This document shows positions 31,601 through 44,968 of a stretch of 55,360 bases of DNA, in pieces. The notes under the pieces were generated by a model. The model did not search any database and had not been told where the DNA came from. It saw only the letters and a program-made list of their open reading frames with translations. Within the stretch, counting starts at the first letter, position 1. Each line of letters starts with the position of its first letter. Made by a program: the position numbers and the translations under genes. Source of the stretch: Saccoglossus kowalevskii (lineage: Eukaryota > Hemichordata > Enteropneusta > Harrimaniidae). The stretch spans positions 43,867 to 99,226 of the forward strand of contig NW_003137331.1 in assembly GCF_000003605.2 (NCBI RefSeq). The letters are read 5' to 3'.

Positions 31601-34600
31601 AAAATATGGCATTATAGAGTGTAATACTGGCCACTTGTATTGCCTCTTGTATGGCATTTTTAAGTGCAAAATTTGACATTGATACTACCCTGCAATAGAT
31701 GATATTGAGTGTAATGGAAGGCATTATTGAATGTAATATTGGCCACTTGTAATTCCCCTTGTATGGCATTATAGAGTGCAATATTGAAATTTATAATACC
31801 GTATATGGCATTATTTAGTGTAATATTGGACACTTGTATTGCCTCTTGTATGGCATTATAGAGTGCAATATTGAAATTGATAATACCCTATATGCCATTA
31901 TTTAGTGTAATACTGGCCACTTGTAATGCCCCTTGTTTGGCATTATAGAGTGCATTATTGAAATTGATAATACCCTATATGGCATTATTGAGTGTAATAT
32001 TGGACACTTGTATTGCCCCTTGTATGGCATTATTGAGTGTAATATATGACATTATTGAGTGTAATATTGGCCACTTGTAATGCCCCTTGTTTGGCATTAT
32101 AGAGTGCAATATTGAAATTGATAATACCCTATATGCCATTATTGAGTGTAATATTGGCCACTTGTACTGCCCCTTGTATGGTATTATTCACTGAAATATT
32201 GGTCACTTGTATTGTCCCTTGTAAGGCATTATTGAGTGTAATATATGACTTTATTCAGTGTGATATTGGTCACTTGTATTGCCCCTTGTAAGGCATTATT
32301 CAGTGTAATACATGACATTATTCAGTGTAATATTGGCCACTTGTATTGCCCTTTGTATGGCATTATTCAGTGTAATATATGGCATTATTCAATGTAATAT
32401 ATGGCATTATTCAATGTAATATTGGCCACTTGTATTGCCCCTTGTATGGCATTATTCAGTGTAATATATGGCATTATTCAGTGTAATATATGGCATTATT
32501 CAGTGTAATATTGGTAATTTGTATCACCCATTATATGGCATTATTGAGTGTAATATATGACATTATTCAGTGTAATATTGGTCACTTGTATTGCCTCTTG
32601 TATGGCATTATGGCAGTGTAAGATATGGCATTTTTCAGTGTAATATTGGTCACTTGTATAGCTCCTTGTATGGCATTATTGAGTGTAATATATGGCATTA
32701 TTCAGTGTAATATATGGCATTATTCAGTGTAATATTGGTAATTTGTATCACCCCTTATATGGCATTATTGAGTGTAATATATGACATTATTCAGTGTAAT
32801 ATTGGCCACTTGTATTGCCCCTTGTATGGCATTATTCAGTGTAATATATGGCATTATTCAATGTAATATGTGGCATTATTGAGTGTAATATTGGCCACTT
32901 GTATTGCCCCTTGTATGGCATTATTCAGTGTAATATATGGCATTATTCAGTGTAATAATGGTCACTTGTATTGCCTCATGTATGGCATTATTCAGTGTAA
33001 TATATGGCATTATTCAGTGTAATATTGGTAATTTGTATCACCCATTATATGGCATTATTGAGTGTAATATATGACATTATTGAGTGTAATATATCACATT
33101 ATTCAGTGTAATATTGGTCACTTGTATTGCCTCTTGTATGGCATTATTCAGTGTAATATTGGTCACTTGTATTGCTCCTTGTATGGCATTATTGAGTGTA
33201 ATATATGGCATTATTCAGTGTAATATATGGCATTATTCAGTGTAATATTGGTCACTTGTATTGCTCCTTGTATGGCATTATTGAGTGTAATATATGACAT
33301 TATTGAGTGTAATATTGGCCACTTGTAATGCCCCTTGTTTGGCACTATAGAGTGCAATATTGAAATTGATAATACCATATATGCCATTATTGAGTGTAAT
33401 GTTGGCCACTTGTACTGCCCCTTGTATGGTATTATTCACTGAAATATTGGTCACTTGTATTGTCCCTTGTAAGGCATTATTGAGTGTAATATATGACTTT
33501 ATTCAGTGTGATATTGGTCACTTGTATTGCCCCTTGTAAGGCATTATTCAGTGTAATACATGACATTATTCAGTGTAATATTGGCCACTTGTATTGCCCC
33601 TTGTATGGCATTATTCAGTGTAATATATGGCATTATTCAATGTAATATATGGCATTATTGAGTGTAATATTGGCCACTTGTATTGCCCCTTGTATGGCAT
33701 TATTCAGTGTAATATATGGCATTATTCAATGTAATATATGGCATTATTGAGTGTAATATTGGCCACTTGTATTACCCCTTGTATGGCATTATTCAGTGTA
33801 ATATATGGCATTATTCAGTGTAATATATGGCATTATTCAGTGTAATATATGGCATTATTCAGTGTAATATTGGTAATTTGTATCACCCATTATATGGCAT
33901 TATTGAGTGTAATATATGACATTATTGAGTGTAATATATGACATTATTCAGTGTAATATTGGTCACTTGTATTGCCTCTTGTATGGCATTATTCAGTGTA
34001 ATATTGGTCACTTGTATTGATCCTTGTATGGCATTATTGAGTGTAATATATGGCATTATTCAGTGTAATATATGGCATTATTCAGTGTAATATTGGTAAT
34101 TTGTATCACCCCTTATATGGCATTATTGGGTGTAATATATGACATTATTCAGTGTAATATTGTTCACTTGTATTGCCTCTTGTATGGCATTATTCAGTGT
34201 AATATTGGTCACTTATATTGCTCCTTGTATGGCATTATTCAGTGTAATATATGGCATTATTCAGTGTAATATTGGCCACTTGTATTGCCCCTTATATGGC
34301 ATTATTCAGTGTAATATATGGCATTATTCAGTGTAATATTGGTAATTTGTATCACCCCTTATATGGCATTATTGAGTGTAATATATGACATTATTCAGTG
34401 TAATATTGGCCACTTGTATTGCCCCTTGTATGGCATTATTCAGTGTAATATTGGTAATTTGTATCGCCCCCTTGTATGGCATTATTCAGTGTAATATATG
34501 GCATTATTCAGTGTAATATTGGTCACTTGTATTGCCCCTTGTATGGCATTATTCAGTGTAATATATGGCATTTTTCAGTGTAATATTGGTAATTTGTATC

Positions 34601-35976
34601 GCCCTTATATGGCATTATTGAGTGTAATATATGGCATTATTGAGTGTAATATTGGCCACTTGTATTGCCTCATGTATGGCATTATTCAGTGTAATATATG
34701 GCATTATTCAATGTAATAATGGTCACTTGTATTGCCCCTTGTATGGCATTATTGAGTGTAATACATGTACATGACATTATTCAGTGTAATAATGGCCACT
34801 TGTATTGCCCCTTGTATGGCATTATTCAGTGTAATATTGGTCACTTGTATTGCCTCTTGTATGGCATTATTCAGTGTAATATATGGCATTATTCAGTGTA
34901 ATATTGGCCACTTGTATTGCCCTTTGTAAGGCAATATTCAGTGTAATATATGGAATTATTCAGTGTAATAGTGATTTTTTCACAGGATAATGCTGCTGTG
35001 ACATTTTTTTTTGTTTTTCTTCTGTAATACTTTTTTTTCAAATTTATTGTGGGCATAGATTTATATTTTTAAAAACAGTTCCCTACCACCACCACCACCC
35101 CCCAATAGTGTCTAATGGCCATCCCTTAATCTGTATAAATATACACTATACAACGTGCATTTGGAAATATGTCAACATATTGTTATTTTATTTCTAAAAT
35201 ATAAACATTTTCAAATATGAAATGCGTTGATTTGTATGCACTTTATACACCAGAAACTGAAACTTCTTTTGTATGGTCAAGGTTAACTTGAACTTGACCT
35301 AGTTAAATTCCTGATATTCGATGACCTCTACAAGATGATCGACGTGGATTCCAGTCTATCTACCGGACATTGTCAATATCACATTAACGTTTTGAACTTT
35401 GATATTATCTTGTTTTGAACGCTACACCAACTGCAGATGTGTAGGCTAATGACGTTGACCGTTATATGACCTCTCGTGAACCTTTCATAAACGTAGGAAT
35501 TAATATCGTCATCGAAATACACTGCTTTTTAGAAGTGATATTTAAATTAGGTAATCTGTCCATTTTATTTGTATGAGGCTGTTTATATTGCGGGTGCGAG
35601 ACCCTCCGTGTGTTCAATTTGTTCTCGTCTCTGAATATTCGGAGTTGACAAAGTTCGCGCGCCGGTTGAATAAGATTGACTCCGAGCATGGGATCGCGCT
35701 AGCCGCGGGTGTAATTCCCGTACAATACGCATAAACAGCTTCTTCACAAAAATTATTACACTAAAATTAACAGTACGTTCCTCGCTGTTTATCGAGCTTG
35801 ACGGCGGGATCAAATCATGAATGGCTCACTCGGGTAGCATTACCGTAGCAAAGTCTGTAGTACTTACCGACGGTGAATAGCAAGAACTCTTGCTCACCAA
35901 ACAACTGGTACACTCTCTGCCAACCAGCAACAACAAAGCTTGGCTGGGTTAAGTTTACTCCGTTAATAACGTCCAT
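28639..35976 (-). CDS. faxdc2: Fatty acid hydroxylase domain-containing protein 2-like (gene A), 290 aa
   Basis: Membrane di-iron hydroxylase of the sterol desaturase superfamily, expected in the ER and acting on lipid or sterol substrates. Exons in transcript order: 35868-35976, 31382-31503, 30742-30950, 29296-29568, 28639-28798; total 873 nt, all GT-AG. ATG at 35976 (MDVINGVNLTQP) is chosen because the paralog starts at the same place. Histidine boxes: HRLFH (residues 146-150), HKKHHEW (159-163 plus EW), HPVEH, HSGYH and HDFHH (232-236), so the iron ligands look complete. Hydrophobic segments lie in exons 2, 3 and 4. The C-terminus has DYIHGTDSLFRKS, typical of the family, and ends KKD, a possible lysine-based ER signal (inference). 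Intron 1 is 4.4 kb and largely minisatellite. Confidence 0.93.
30100..30205. mobile_element. Fragment related to the 150-bp TTAA MITE
   Basis: GGCCATAGTGTG, CTACCCAT and TTTGCGTTTTAGCGTG match, in reverse, the interior of the element at 40918-41068. Termini are not preserved. It lies in intron 3 of gene A. Confidence 0.5.
31560..34980 (+). repeat. Composite 21/24-bp minisatellite, about 3.4 kb, in intron 1 of gene A
   Basis: Built from two submonomers: TGGCATTATTCAGTGTAATA plus T (21 bp) and TGGCCACTTGTATTGCCCCT plus TGTA (24 bp), in varied order. A block with rarer variants (GCCCCTTGTTTGGCATTATA, GAAATTGATAATACC, TATTATTCACTGAAATATTGG) recurs near 32041 and 33289, about 1.25 kb apart, showing a higher-order duplication. 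Units are multiples of three, so several open frames on the plus strand are artefacts. Confidence 0.95.
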
Positions 35977-37384
35977 TGCGAAGATTTTTAACAACAAAAT
36001 TCAGCGATCGACCGTACTACATGTATTTACCAGAGTTTAGTCGTGTTTATGTCGACAAAGCTCAGTATCTGGTCACCTGATCAGTCACGTGCCATATCTA
36101 ATATGAATCCGCGTTTGCGTTATTGTAATGTGTTGAACTTTCTTTAGTTATTCTGTTGACACGTTATTTAGGTATAGATTACAAAAGATTATAAATCATT
36201 TTAAACTTTTCACCCCTCATGTCTGCCTTACCCATTTTATGGAATATCGCAGTTTTATTTATCATGTCATGCCCTTTTCAATGTCGATGGAAACACTATA
36301 ACGTCGAACTCATCTGTTCTGTAAATATTTGTGGATTAGTGTATTTAAAATAAAAATCTTGTTTGCATAGATGTCATTTTTCTTGAAACCTGTCCGTTTT
36401 CAATTGTCACTTTGTTTTAGTAATGTGGAAAAGAGAAACTTCTACCCAACACGTGGGAACGTATTGTTAACACAAAATGTAGTAATAAGCTCACGTGGGA
36501 TTGAAATGAACAAATGACAGTTTTTTCCAACAGTTTTTTCTTTTTTGTGTATGTATGAGAAAACGACTGGTAAACCCTTACACACATTATGTCGCCAATG
36601 TCTCATGAAATGTCTCTTTTACCATAGACAGTTGTGATCTTAGTGGTTCATACCTCGTCCTATTATTCCATAATTTACCGAGTCACTAATTAGAATTAAA
36701 AAAAAATATCAACGCAGAACTCCCAGTTCCGATAGGTTAGAAGGTAATCACTCATAATTATTGAAAAAATGGTGATGATTTCCAGGATGAAAGTCACATA
36801 ATAATATTTAATATATTATTCAAAAATTATCGCTTGGGTTGTTTGCACTCTCGATTTGTCTTTTGATTTCCATTCAAATTGAATCAAAACTCTTCTGGCT
36901 TCGTATTCAATCTGGGAAACGGCATAAACAGATGTGTTTGTGTTTAATAAATTGGAAATAAGCCATTATGTTCCTGGTAAACCGAAGTTTTAAATAAGTG
37001 TTTTTAAATCAAAATCAGGGTATGCATTCAAAAGTTTAGTTTTAAGTGCACTTTCACCTAAAATGCATGATTTTAACCCAAAATCAACACCACTTAGTAT
37101 GGTATCATAGTACATTATTGTAAACCATACAACTCGAAAGTTTAAATTAAGCTATTTCAAATGATATATAACTTAATGGGTAAAAGTTATATATTACTCG
37201 TGTAATTACAGTAATCAGAGCCAATTAGAAATATAGTCTCCCAACCTGCATCTCTACATTAATATTAAAATTCTACTCGCACATTAAGGCTTGTTTTTTC
37301 TGGAGTATTTAATAAAATGGCCTCGTAACACTTTATACTGACCAAAAGTGTTTGTTTACAGTCATAAACACACCACTACTCGTA
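35977..37384. other. Upstream region of gene A
   Basis: The 5' flank of gene A, which must contain its promoter. I see no TATA box at a convincing distance. No coding potential beyond short chance frames. Confidence 0.4.
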
Positions 37385-37468
37385 TAATCCCACCGGAATT
37401 CCACGTAAACAAACAATGTATTTTACACGTGCTGTGTACGTCGGCATGAGACGACCGCGACCCTTTAA
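37385..37468. mobile_element. TTAA-type MITE remnant
   Basis: Interior ACAATGTATTTTACACGTGC and the right end GACCGCGACCCTTTAA match the 133-bp type at 5689. The left terminus is not recognisable. Confidence 0.55.
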
Positions 37469-37928
37469 CGTATCATATTCATTATACTCGATTTCCATTA
37501 CTTGTTCCTGAGGTAATGTGTTTTCAGTTTGTTTCCCAACATCATATTGCGCTCTCTGGCGACAATGTTCTTTTTTTGTGGGGATGGATGAACGCAACGT
37601 CATTTAGAACTGAGTCTGATGACCACTGTGATAGTTGTGGTGATTACGTCCTGTACTTTTGCTGCATTTATGATGTTGTTCTTCTATATTGCAATATGTG
37701 TGTTTTATCTGTATTTTACGATTGTCATTGGGTGTAATAATCTGTTTTGTTTTTCCTTTCATTAGCCGTGAGCGGTATTTAGTCTCTTCTGGTACATTTG
37801 GTGTCTTTAAAGTTGATATTTTCAGATATTATGATTTTGTTGACACATGAAAACTATGGTTCCACTCGTAGAATTCAAGCTTCGTCCACAAACGTGTGAC
37901 ACTAGTGTATTGCAAAAAAAATATCCAT

Positions 37929-38105
37929 GAAAGATCGTCGCGCCGCGCATGTTCGACATTTGTGTTGATAAACATTGATTTTTCCACAGTTCAATGCGCT
38001 CTTCTAATAGAATTTACAGGTATGAGTTCTGACCTGAGAGAGACGTGCACTAATTACCTTCTAATACCTAAAGAAGCACATGTGTGGCGCGACGATCACC
38101 CACCA
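37929..38105. mobile_element. TTAA-type MITE with internal deletion
   Basis: GATCGTCGCGCCGCGCATG at the left and CATGTGTGGCGCGACGATC at the right form a TIR. The left half continues as in the copy at 46501 (GTGTTGATAAACATTGATTT), but about 120 bp of the usual interior is absent. Confidence 0.7.
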
Positions 38106-38339
38106 GCAGGAGAACTATCGGTTTTAATGCTGTTTTCCCAGGTTCAAGCGCTTGACCATACATTTCTCCGGCGGAAGCCATTAATATCTAATAATAGGCT
38201 AATATCACGTGACCAACTTCAAGCTTTTGAAATGACATCCCGGTTTGATCTTATAGAAATTGTTTTCTTGTCGGACATAGTCGGTGAACCCGGGGGTCGG
38301 TGATAGTTATTGCGTCCTCACCAACTATAGTTTATATTC

Positions 38340-39320
38340 GAGTGATCCGCCGGTGTGTACCCAATAAATATCGACGACCATGATGGGCAAGTTGTTTTCC
38401 CCGGGCGAAATTTTGTTGATCATTTGATCATCAAATCTATTAAAATATTGGTGAATTTACTAGAAATATTGGCGTGAGAAGATAAAATATGGACGCTATA
38501 TATGTGTATAAATGGACGCTACACCAATCATCTTCCTGATGCGCACCCCGAAAATTCAAAATAACCAACAATTACACCTTGCCACACAAATGGTGTGCAT
38601 CGTATTAAACAGCAGGTAATTGTCGCAATTATTTAAAAAGAAATCTCAATTATGTGCGTGTTAGTTGAAATCTAATATCCTATCTGTCAATGTCAACGCT
38701 GACATTTGTAGCCTCGTGCTTCCGGAAATAGTTCTGTTTTTTTTTAATTATGAATATTGATGTTAATTAGAGTGCGCGTGGCCCTGTCACACTGTGTTCG
38801 CATCTTTCTCACCAAAAGTCACGTCCATAATTTGTTCTCGTAATTGCTGTGGTGGTTAATACTATTAACTTAGTTAGAGTGACGACTCGAAATAAGGATT
38901 TGTAATCAGATCAGTCGGTGAATACGAATAAGCAGAATGGAGATATATGACTCGCTATGCAGTGCGTGAGATTTTGGCGTCATGCCAATAAGCAACATTC
39001 AAGCATGGAAGGCACTAAGGGCTCATACCACTAATTGAATTTCCATAGACGACAATGTTAACATATGACGAGATTGCTATAGGAAAATGATAAACAAAGT
39101 TGAAAACATGGGGAAATGGGAAATCAATATGCTAGTAATCAACCACATGTTGGCCAGCTCAAACTCTTGCAAATCTCAGGTAAAGCAAGACACACCTACT
39201 GTATTTGGATTGCCCCTAGAGAAATCACTGGAAAACACCAAGATTAGAAAATTGGTTGATTAGTGGCATGAGACCGAAACGGACTTTCCACGATTCAAGG
39301 GACCACTGACAGTTACATAT
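38340..39320. other. Intergenic, no gene seen
   Basis: No supported exon, RNA gene or repeat family in this stretch. Confidence 0.4.
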
Positions 39321-39632
39321 TTAAAAAGCGGTTGTTGTCGCGCCACGCATGCGCAAGATATATGGGTCTCATATAAAAAAGATGGCGACTTTGACTGTGG
39401 CGCAGATCAATTTGAACGAGTAAAAACTGAGACGTTACCAAGCTTTAATTAGGTAATTTTTAGGTCATTGGAATGTATCGAAAGAGTCACCGGCGGTAAT
39501 TAGTGTAAGTTTTGCCCAGGTCAAACCTCATACTCGTGATTTACATTAGAAGAGCGCATTGGATTGTGGGAAAACCAATGTTTATAAACACAGATGTCAC
39601 ACATGCGCAGCGTGACGATTACCGCCCTTTAA
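39321..39632. mobile_element. TTAA-bounded MITE, full-length 300-bp type
   Basis: Left end TTAAAAAGCGGTTGTTGTCG, right end GCGTGACGATTACCGCCCTT followed by TAA. Same orientation as the copy at 7784. The interior has AAGATGGCGACTTTGACTG and AAAACTGAGACGTTACC. Confidence 0.85.
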
Positions 39633-40017
39633 TCAGTTTAATAATATGTTCTCAAATTGGGAATGTAAATATGTCCTGTAGTTCATGGCCCAGCAAGGTA
39701 ATGATTAACGGGTAAAAAAGCCATGCCATAAAATTAGTGTAAGTATTTCGAAATAGCACTGATTAGTGCACCCATCATGTTTCCCTGCTAAATCTAATAC
39801 TAGTATGTTCTCATCTACTTCAAAACAACAAGCTGTTATAATGTAATGACTGTATTTGAGATAGGGGAGACAGTGAAACAAATTCGGGGACGAATCACCA
39901 CTTTTCATATATTGTTAGTATATGAATCAATAATCACTATTGAAAACGTTCTCATGAAATCGTTGAATTCAAGAAGAATCAATTCTTGGGGGGGGGGGTA
40001 TGCGAAACTAAAGATCC

Positions 40018-40214
40018 TACTGTAAATGGTTTAATTTTGCTTATTTCGCTAACTGGAAAATGTGCTAAATAAAAACCCAGTGAATATGTAAAATTGAGCA
40101 TAGAACACTGACATTATATAAATGATAAAACCGTGAATTTATAACCCATTGAATATGTCTGAAATGCTAAATTAGTGAAATTTAAACCCCGTGAAATTTA
40201 GTCATTTTACAGTA
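40018..40214. mobile_element. MITE with TACTGTAAA termini
   Basis: Bounded by TACTGTAAAT and TTTTACAGTA. The interior has repeated phrases (ACCCAGTGAATATGT, AACCCATTGAATATG), also found at 41480-41627 near another TTTTACAGTA end. It lies just downstream of gene B. Confidence 0.6.
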
Positions 40215-40404
40215 TATCCTGTCATCGTCATGCAAATTACGTGTGAACTCGCAATTTGCGAGACGTCGTCGTGACACCCGTAGTGGTCAACCCATTCACG
40301 GCATATTGAAAAATATGGACGATAAAAGTTCAAAAATAAAGTGAACATTCAGAAACCAATAGCACCGCGTCATACTGGACATTACATATTACTTCACATT
40401 TGCA

Positions 40405-43400
40405 TCAATCTTTTTTGAAATTGTCAATTGGGATACTCTCATGTATCGGCGTCAAATTAAAGATAGTTTTATGTCGTCTGTGGGATATGCTCTTTCGGTA
40501 CAATGTATCAGTTCCATGGAGATAATCTAAAACACCAATTGCTCCGTAACAATAGTTGAACCTACAGGAAGATACAAAACGAAACAACAGTGAAAGCATA
40601 ACGAGATTATCATGCATGTCACTCTTATACACAACATACAAAAATACTTGTACTGCCTGAAACACCACAGTATTCTTAAAGCGGGAGGGTCGTCACCTGC
40701 GCACGCGCGGGAATTTAGTGAACGTCGAAATACCAGAACAGATGAAAAAAGGCGTATGCAGGCGTGTATAATGCCGCGCGTTGATTACCGACGCCCTTTG
40801 AGTTTAATCTCAGAGGTTTAATATGAGTATCAATCGGTTCAACTGTCTCGTCGTTTTTGTTACATTCGAGAAGTGACGGCATAGCTTTCCATTTTTACGG
40901 AAGCATATTTAGACCAGTTAAAGCGGGAGGGTCGTCACCTGCGCACGCGCGGTAATTGAGACCCAAGCGACGAAAACAACACACGCTAAAAACGCAAAAG
41001 ATCATGGGTAGCTCATGACACGCTATGGCCATCTGACGCATGTGCAGGTGACGACTCCCCCGTTTTAAACAATATTCATTGTATAAATTAGCATTTTTTT
41101 TTTAAAAAGGCGATATGGATAAATTTCATCTTGGTAGGAATAGACCTTATTTGCAAATAACCACTGAGATCTGTGTGCTAGAGAATCCCGTGACTTCAGT
41201 TGTTTTTTGCCCACCGACTCCCAAATAAGGTCCCGTTTCCTACCGCCACTGCATTCACTGATCAAAATACAGGGAAATGTCAAGAAAACCAAGAACGCGC
41301 ATTCTCGCCCGCTAGAGTATTTTTTCCGCCCAACTCTTCTTGCCGAAAGAGGGCGTAGTTTGCGACAGTGAGGACGCGATGATGGGAGAAAATGATTGCA
41401 CCTTATAAATAAATATCAGTGTATGATTCAGTGTCAAATGAAAATCAAAAGTTGTTTTAATAACAAGCTAGCAAGCTTTTCATCCGCTGAAATGCGGTAA
41501 AATGCTCTAAATTAAATCCATGTGAACGTGTAAAGTGGCAATATAATTTATTGTTTTTCTGACAAATTCGTTGAGCTTAAAACCCAGTGAATATGCTCAA
41601 CATGTCAAAATAAATGATTTTACAGTATGTTCAATGAAATAAAAGTAAAGAAAAACATGACAGCGCATACTCTAATAATTTGGATATTAACATATATGTA
41701 TATGCATTTCGAGGCGTATTTATCTCGCGGCAAACTGGATCATATCCTGTTTTGATCAAACAAATTAAAGATGCGCAAACAAGATCTTCACGTTGCCACT
41801 TTCTCTTCATCATCTTGTTAAGATAATAAAACTAATTTTGTAAAATATGACTTATAACTAATGTTTATTAATATCAGATAACTTACTTTGCATGGTGGAA
41901 ATCGTGGAATTGGGGTGACAGTGTAAAAGGAAAGTGGTATCCAGAATGCGTGATCTGTGTGGAATACACCGCTATCACCAACCAGATCCATATTGACAGC
42001 AGATGTGATTGGACAACGAAAGCCCCGGCAACGGCTGCTAATGCGTTACTCAGCGCGTGTTCAAGCGGATGTGCGTAAAGAGCAATTAAACCAATCGGCG
42101 CCGTCCATTCGTGATGCTTCTTGTGGAATCTTTTATACAAATACGGATGATGAAATAACCTGAAAACCATGAACATTTAAGCGATTAAACATTATTTATA
42201 ACTTAATCATTCTGGTGTCAAACTGTAAAATGAACCTTATTCGTGATGCTTCTTGTGGAATCTTTTTATACAAATACGAATGATGAAATAACCTGAAAAC
42301 CAAGATTAAACATTATATATAACCTAATCATTCTGGTGTCAAACTGTAAAATGAACCTTATTCGTGAATGGCTGTCGAGACCTCGTTGAAAGCGAGATAA
42401 ACCACGAGACTTGCATATTAATTATATTATTTGAATACTGGTAGTCATACTTAATTCCGAATTTTGCGATTTTCCGTGTGAGATAACTTACTATTTTGAA
42501 CAGTGGGTGTGGTGGTAGTAAAGATTGGAACATTTTTGGGGGCAAAGATCATGTCGTATGAGTCTCGCTCTCAATGATATCTCGAGGCGATTGCGAAAAA
42601 AGTATATGGTTCAATATACTCGATATATAGTCTATGGTTAGATCAGGTGGATGAAATATGGCTTATTCTTGACTCCTCTGGGACATACGTCCTGGTAATT
42701 TCTGTGGCATAAATTAAAAAATGCGTGTCACCAATCTGATTAAAATCCGACGTAGGAAACTCAAGTCAAATTTGATTCGTCCAACGTACATCTGTAATTT
42801 GGGCACCCAGGTATGGGTTCTCTACAAAAGTGAAAATAACCCAGGCCTTTATTGTTTTACTCATGTACCTCTAGAAAGTACCACGATATGTGACCCCAAG
42901 ATTTCAACAATACAACTAATGCACAATTTACCGGTGTGTGTAATAGAAAACCACTTCTTCCCCAACGACGGCAACTATCAAATCGAAGAGAATTCTGGGT
43001 ATTGTCGGCACGTCTTCAACTGAACAACTACTAGAATAACCCCGCCATTGGCCGGCTTTGTAGAAGAACACAGAACACAAATAAAATACCACTACCATGT
43101 TGAAAATAGTTGTCCTGAAGACACCAGGAAGTACTGATGGGTCCAGCTGAGGAGTAGTAAGACAATTAAGTTACACATCGCCAGCATTTGTGACATCCGA
43201 CATATACAACGTTTTGCCATGCGCAGTACATAATAACAAACTACGCAATGGATAAGTTTCCGTTGGCTGCGAGATCCCCCGTTATGCATGAAATCGAATG
43301 GAAAAACAGGACAAACAAAGGTCATAGCGTCGTAGGGGGCTTTCGAACATCGCGTGGGGTTCGTCAAACGCGAAAATATGTTTTGGGGACATTTCCATGC

Positions 43401-44968
43401 TTAATAATGTGCTGTACACATTTGATGATAGACAAGGATCGCCATTACGACATTGAGCTATAAAAAAGAAACATAAATTCAGTATCAAATTGTTCGATCT
43501 TTGTTGCAGACGTTTGATCCGTGCTTTTCACGCATAAGCGAGATCCCGACTCGGAGATGAACGGAAAATCATCTATAAAAAGTATTACACATGTGTAGTC
43601 CACATTACGAAAATATGAAATGATTTCACTCGACTCCAAGAAGGACGTCGGAGTGATTGCTGTTTTGTGTGTCCAAGAAATCTAACATTCGATTTATCTC
43701 AACGTGAACCGCATTTGCAGTATGGTAGGCAATATCCGACTGTATGAAGGTATGCATAATGAAACGTAATGCTGACCGGGGCGTTTTTATCTGGCTGGAC
43801 TTTATACTTCCATAGAAATGCTGGTTTTCTTGTCAAATCGATGGAGAGCAAGAGTAACCCTACGGTCCAGTAGGTAATATTGATCACCAATACTGTACCT
43901 ATAGAGAAAGTTAAAGAATTCAACATGATGTAATATTGACTAAGTATGTTAACATTGTTACAGTAACAGAGGGTATTATATAAAGTAATGAGTAAATCAA
44001 ATATTTCGACTATCTTCCAGAATGTATATGATGTTCATTACATATTAAGTTAGTCGTATGCACTGTTACTAATTTTTGCTTCAACATCGTATTAGGTTAT
44101 AGAATATGTTCGTGGGTGAGCGGATATCTCATTCATGGCACAACATGCAAAACGCAAAGTAATTGAGAGAAGAAAAAAAAGAAATGTGAACCCCCGTATC
44201 ATCTATTCAAGTTATTGTCTGTGTAACCGTTGTACTTCAAACATTGGTTCAAGAATTTACAATGGGGTGGGGTGGATGAGTGCAACCAATGCAGATATAT
44301 TTTTTTTTTTTTTTTGCGCTGTCTTGTCAGTACAATTTATTTTTTCTTGAAAGTGGCAACATTTTTTCCTGCAATACCTGGATTCCAAATTTTCCAGCCA
44401 CCTCCATGATTGGAAATAGTTGAGTTCTTAAGTTTCAGACTCATTGATATATTTTAATTTTTACGAAAATTGAACGAAAATTGTTGAGTTATGTTGACCA
44501 CAGAAACAATCGCGACGGCAATAAACGGTAAGCGGTAGACCTCGAATACACGATTCATTATTACACCATACCATGGGCACGAAATAAACAAGGCCCGTCA
44601 TTTGAATGTGACCTTTGTGTGACATTTATTTAATCATCAAAAGCATGCACGTCAATATACTGGTGGGGATGCAAGCCATAACTATATACTCTATTAACTA
44701 TACTCAATGTTGTCATAGCAATTTATTTGGGACTGTTTTTCCCATCGTGCTGATTTCTGCGTATATATAATACTTGGTTATGTGAGAGATGGTTCCCAAT
44801 ACATGTATTATCATAAAAATGTACATAAATAAAATAAAAACGATTGACATATCACTTACCGACAGTGTTTAGTAAAAATTCATTCTCACCGAATGCCTGG
44901 TAAATTCTCCGCCAGCCATCGACGAAAAATCTCGGCTGAGTGAAGGTGACTGTGTGTAGCGTTTCCAT
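40405..44968 (-). CDS. faxdc2: Fatty acid hydroxylase domain-containing protein 2-like (gene B), 291 aa
   Basis: Tandem paralog of gene A, with the same predicted role as an ER membrane di-iron hydroxylase. Exons in transcript order: 44860-44968, 43777-43898, 42932-43146, 41887-42159, 40405-40561; total 876 nt. Exons 1, 2 and 4 are exactly the same length as in gene A (109, 122, 273), exon 3 is two codons longer and exon 5 one codon shorter; intron phases are identical. ATG at 44968 (METLHTVTFTQP) follows directly on an AG, so the 5' UTR may lie on a separate upstream exon. Histidine boxes HRLFH, HKKHHEW (161-165 plus EW), HPLEH, HSGYH and HDFHH (234-238) are complete. The C-terminus ends NFKKD, again with lysines near the end. 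Intron 3 carries tandem duplicates of the start of exon 4. Confidence 0.93.
40676..40802. mobile_element. TTAA-type MITE, GGGAGGGTCGTCACC subtype, copy 1
   Basis: Begins TTAAAGCGGGAGGGTCGTCA and ends GATTACCGACGCCCTTTGAG, so the right end is mutated from TTTAA. It lies in intron 4 of gene B. Confidence 0.65.
40918..41068. mobile_element. TTAA-bounded MITE, 151-bp type, copy 2
   Basis: Left end TTAAAGCGGGAGGGTCGTCA; right end CAGGTGACGACTCCCCCGTT then TTAA. The TIR extends about 30 bp. The left 35 bp are almost identical to the element 240 bp upstream. Confidence 0.85.
42107..42368. repeat. Tandem duplication of the exon 4 acceptor region of gene B
   Basis: Segment 42107-42238 (about 50 bp of exon 4, its splice acceptor and intron flank) is followed by a near-copy at 42239-42359 and the start of a third (ATTCGTGAAT at 42360). 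The second copy has an extra T in the exon part (CTTTTTATAC against CTTTTATAC) and a deletion of about a dozen bases in the intron part. Confidence 0.85.

Noticed and set aside
34072-34901. Open frames of the MALFSVILVTCIAPC type on the plus strand
   Set aside because: They are translations of the 21/24-bp satellite in intron 1 of gene A.
35977-35997. Upstream start (LLKIFA) for gene A
   Set aside because: It uses a TTG codon; the ATG at 35976 matches the start of gene B in position and sequence.
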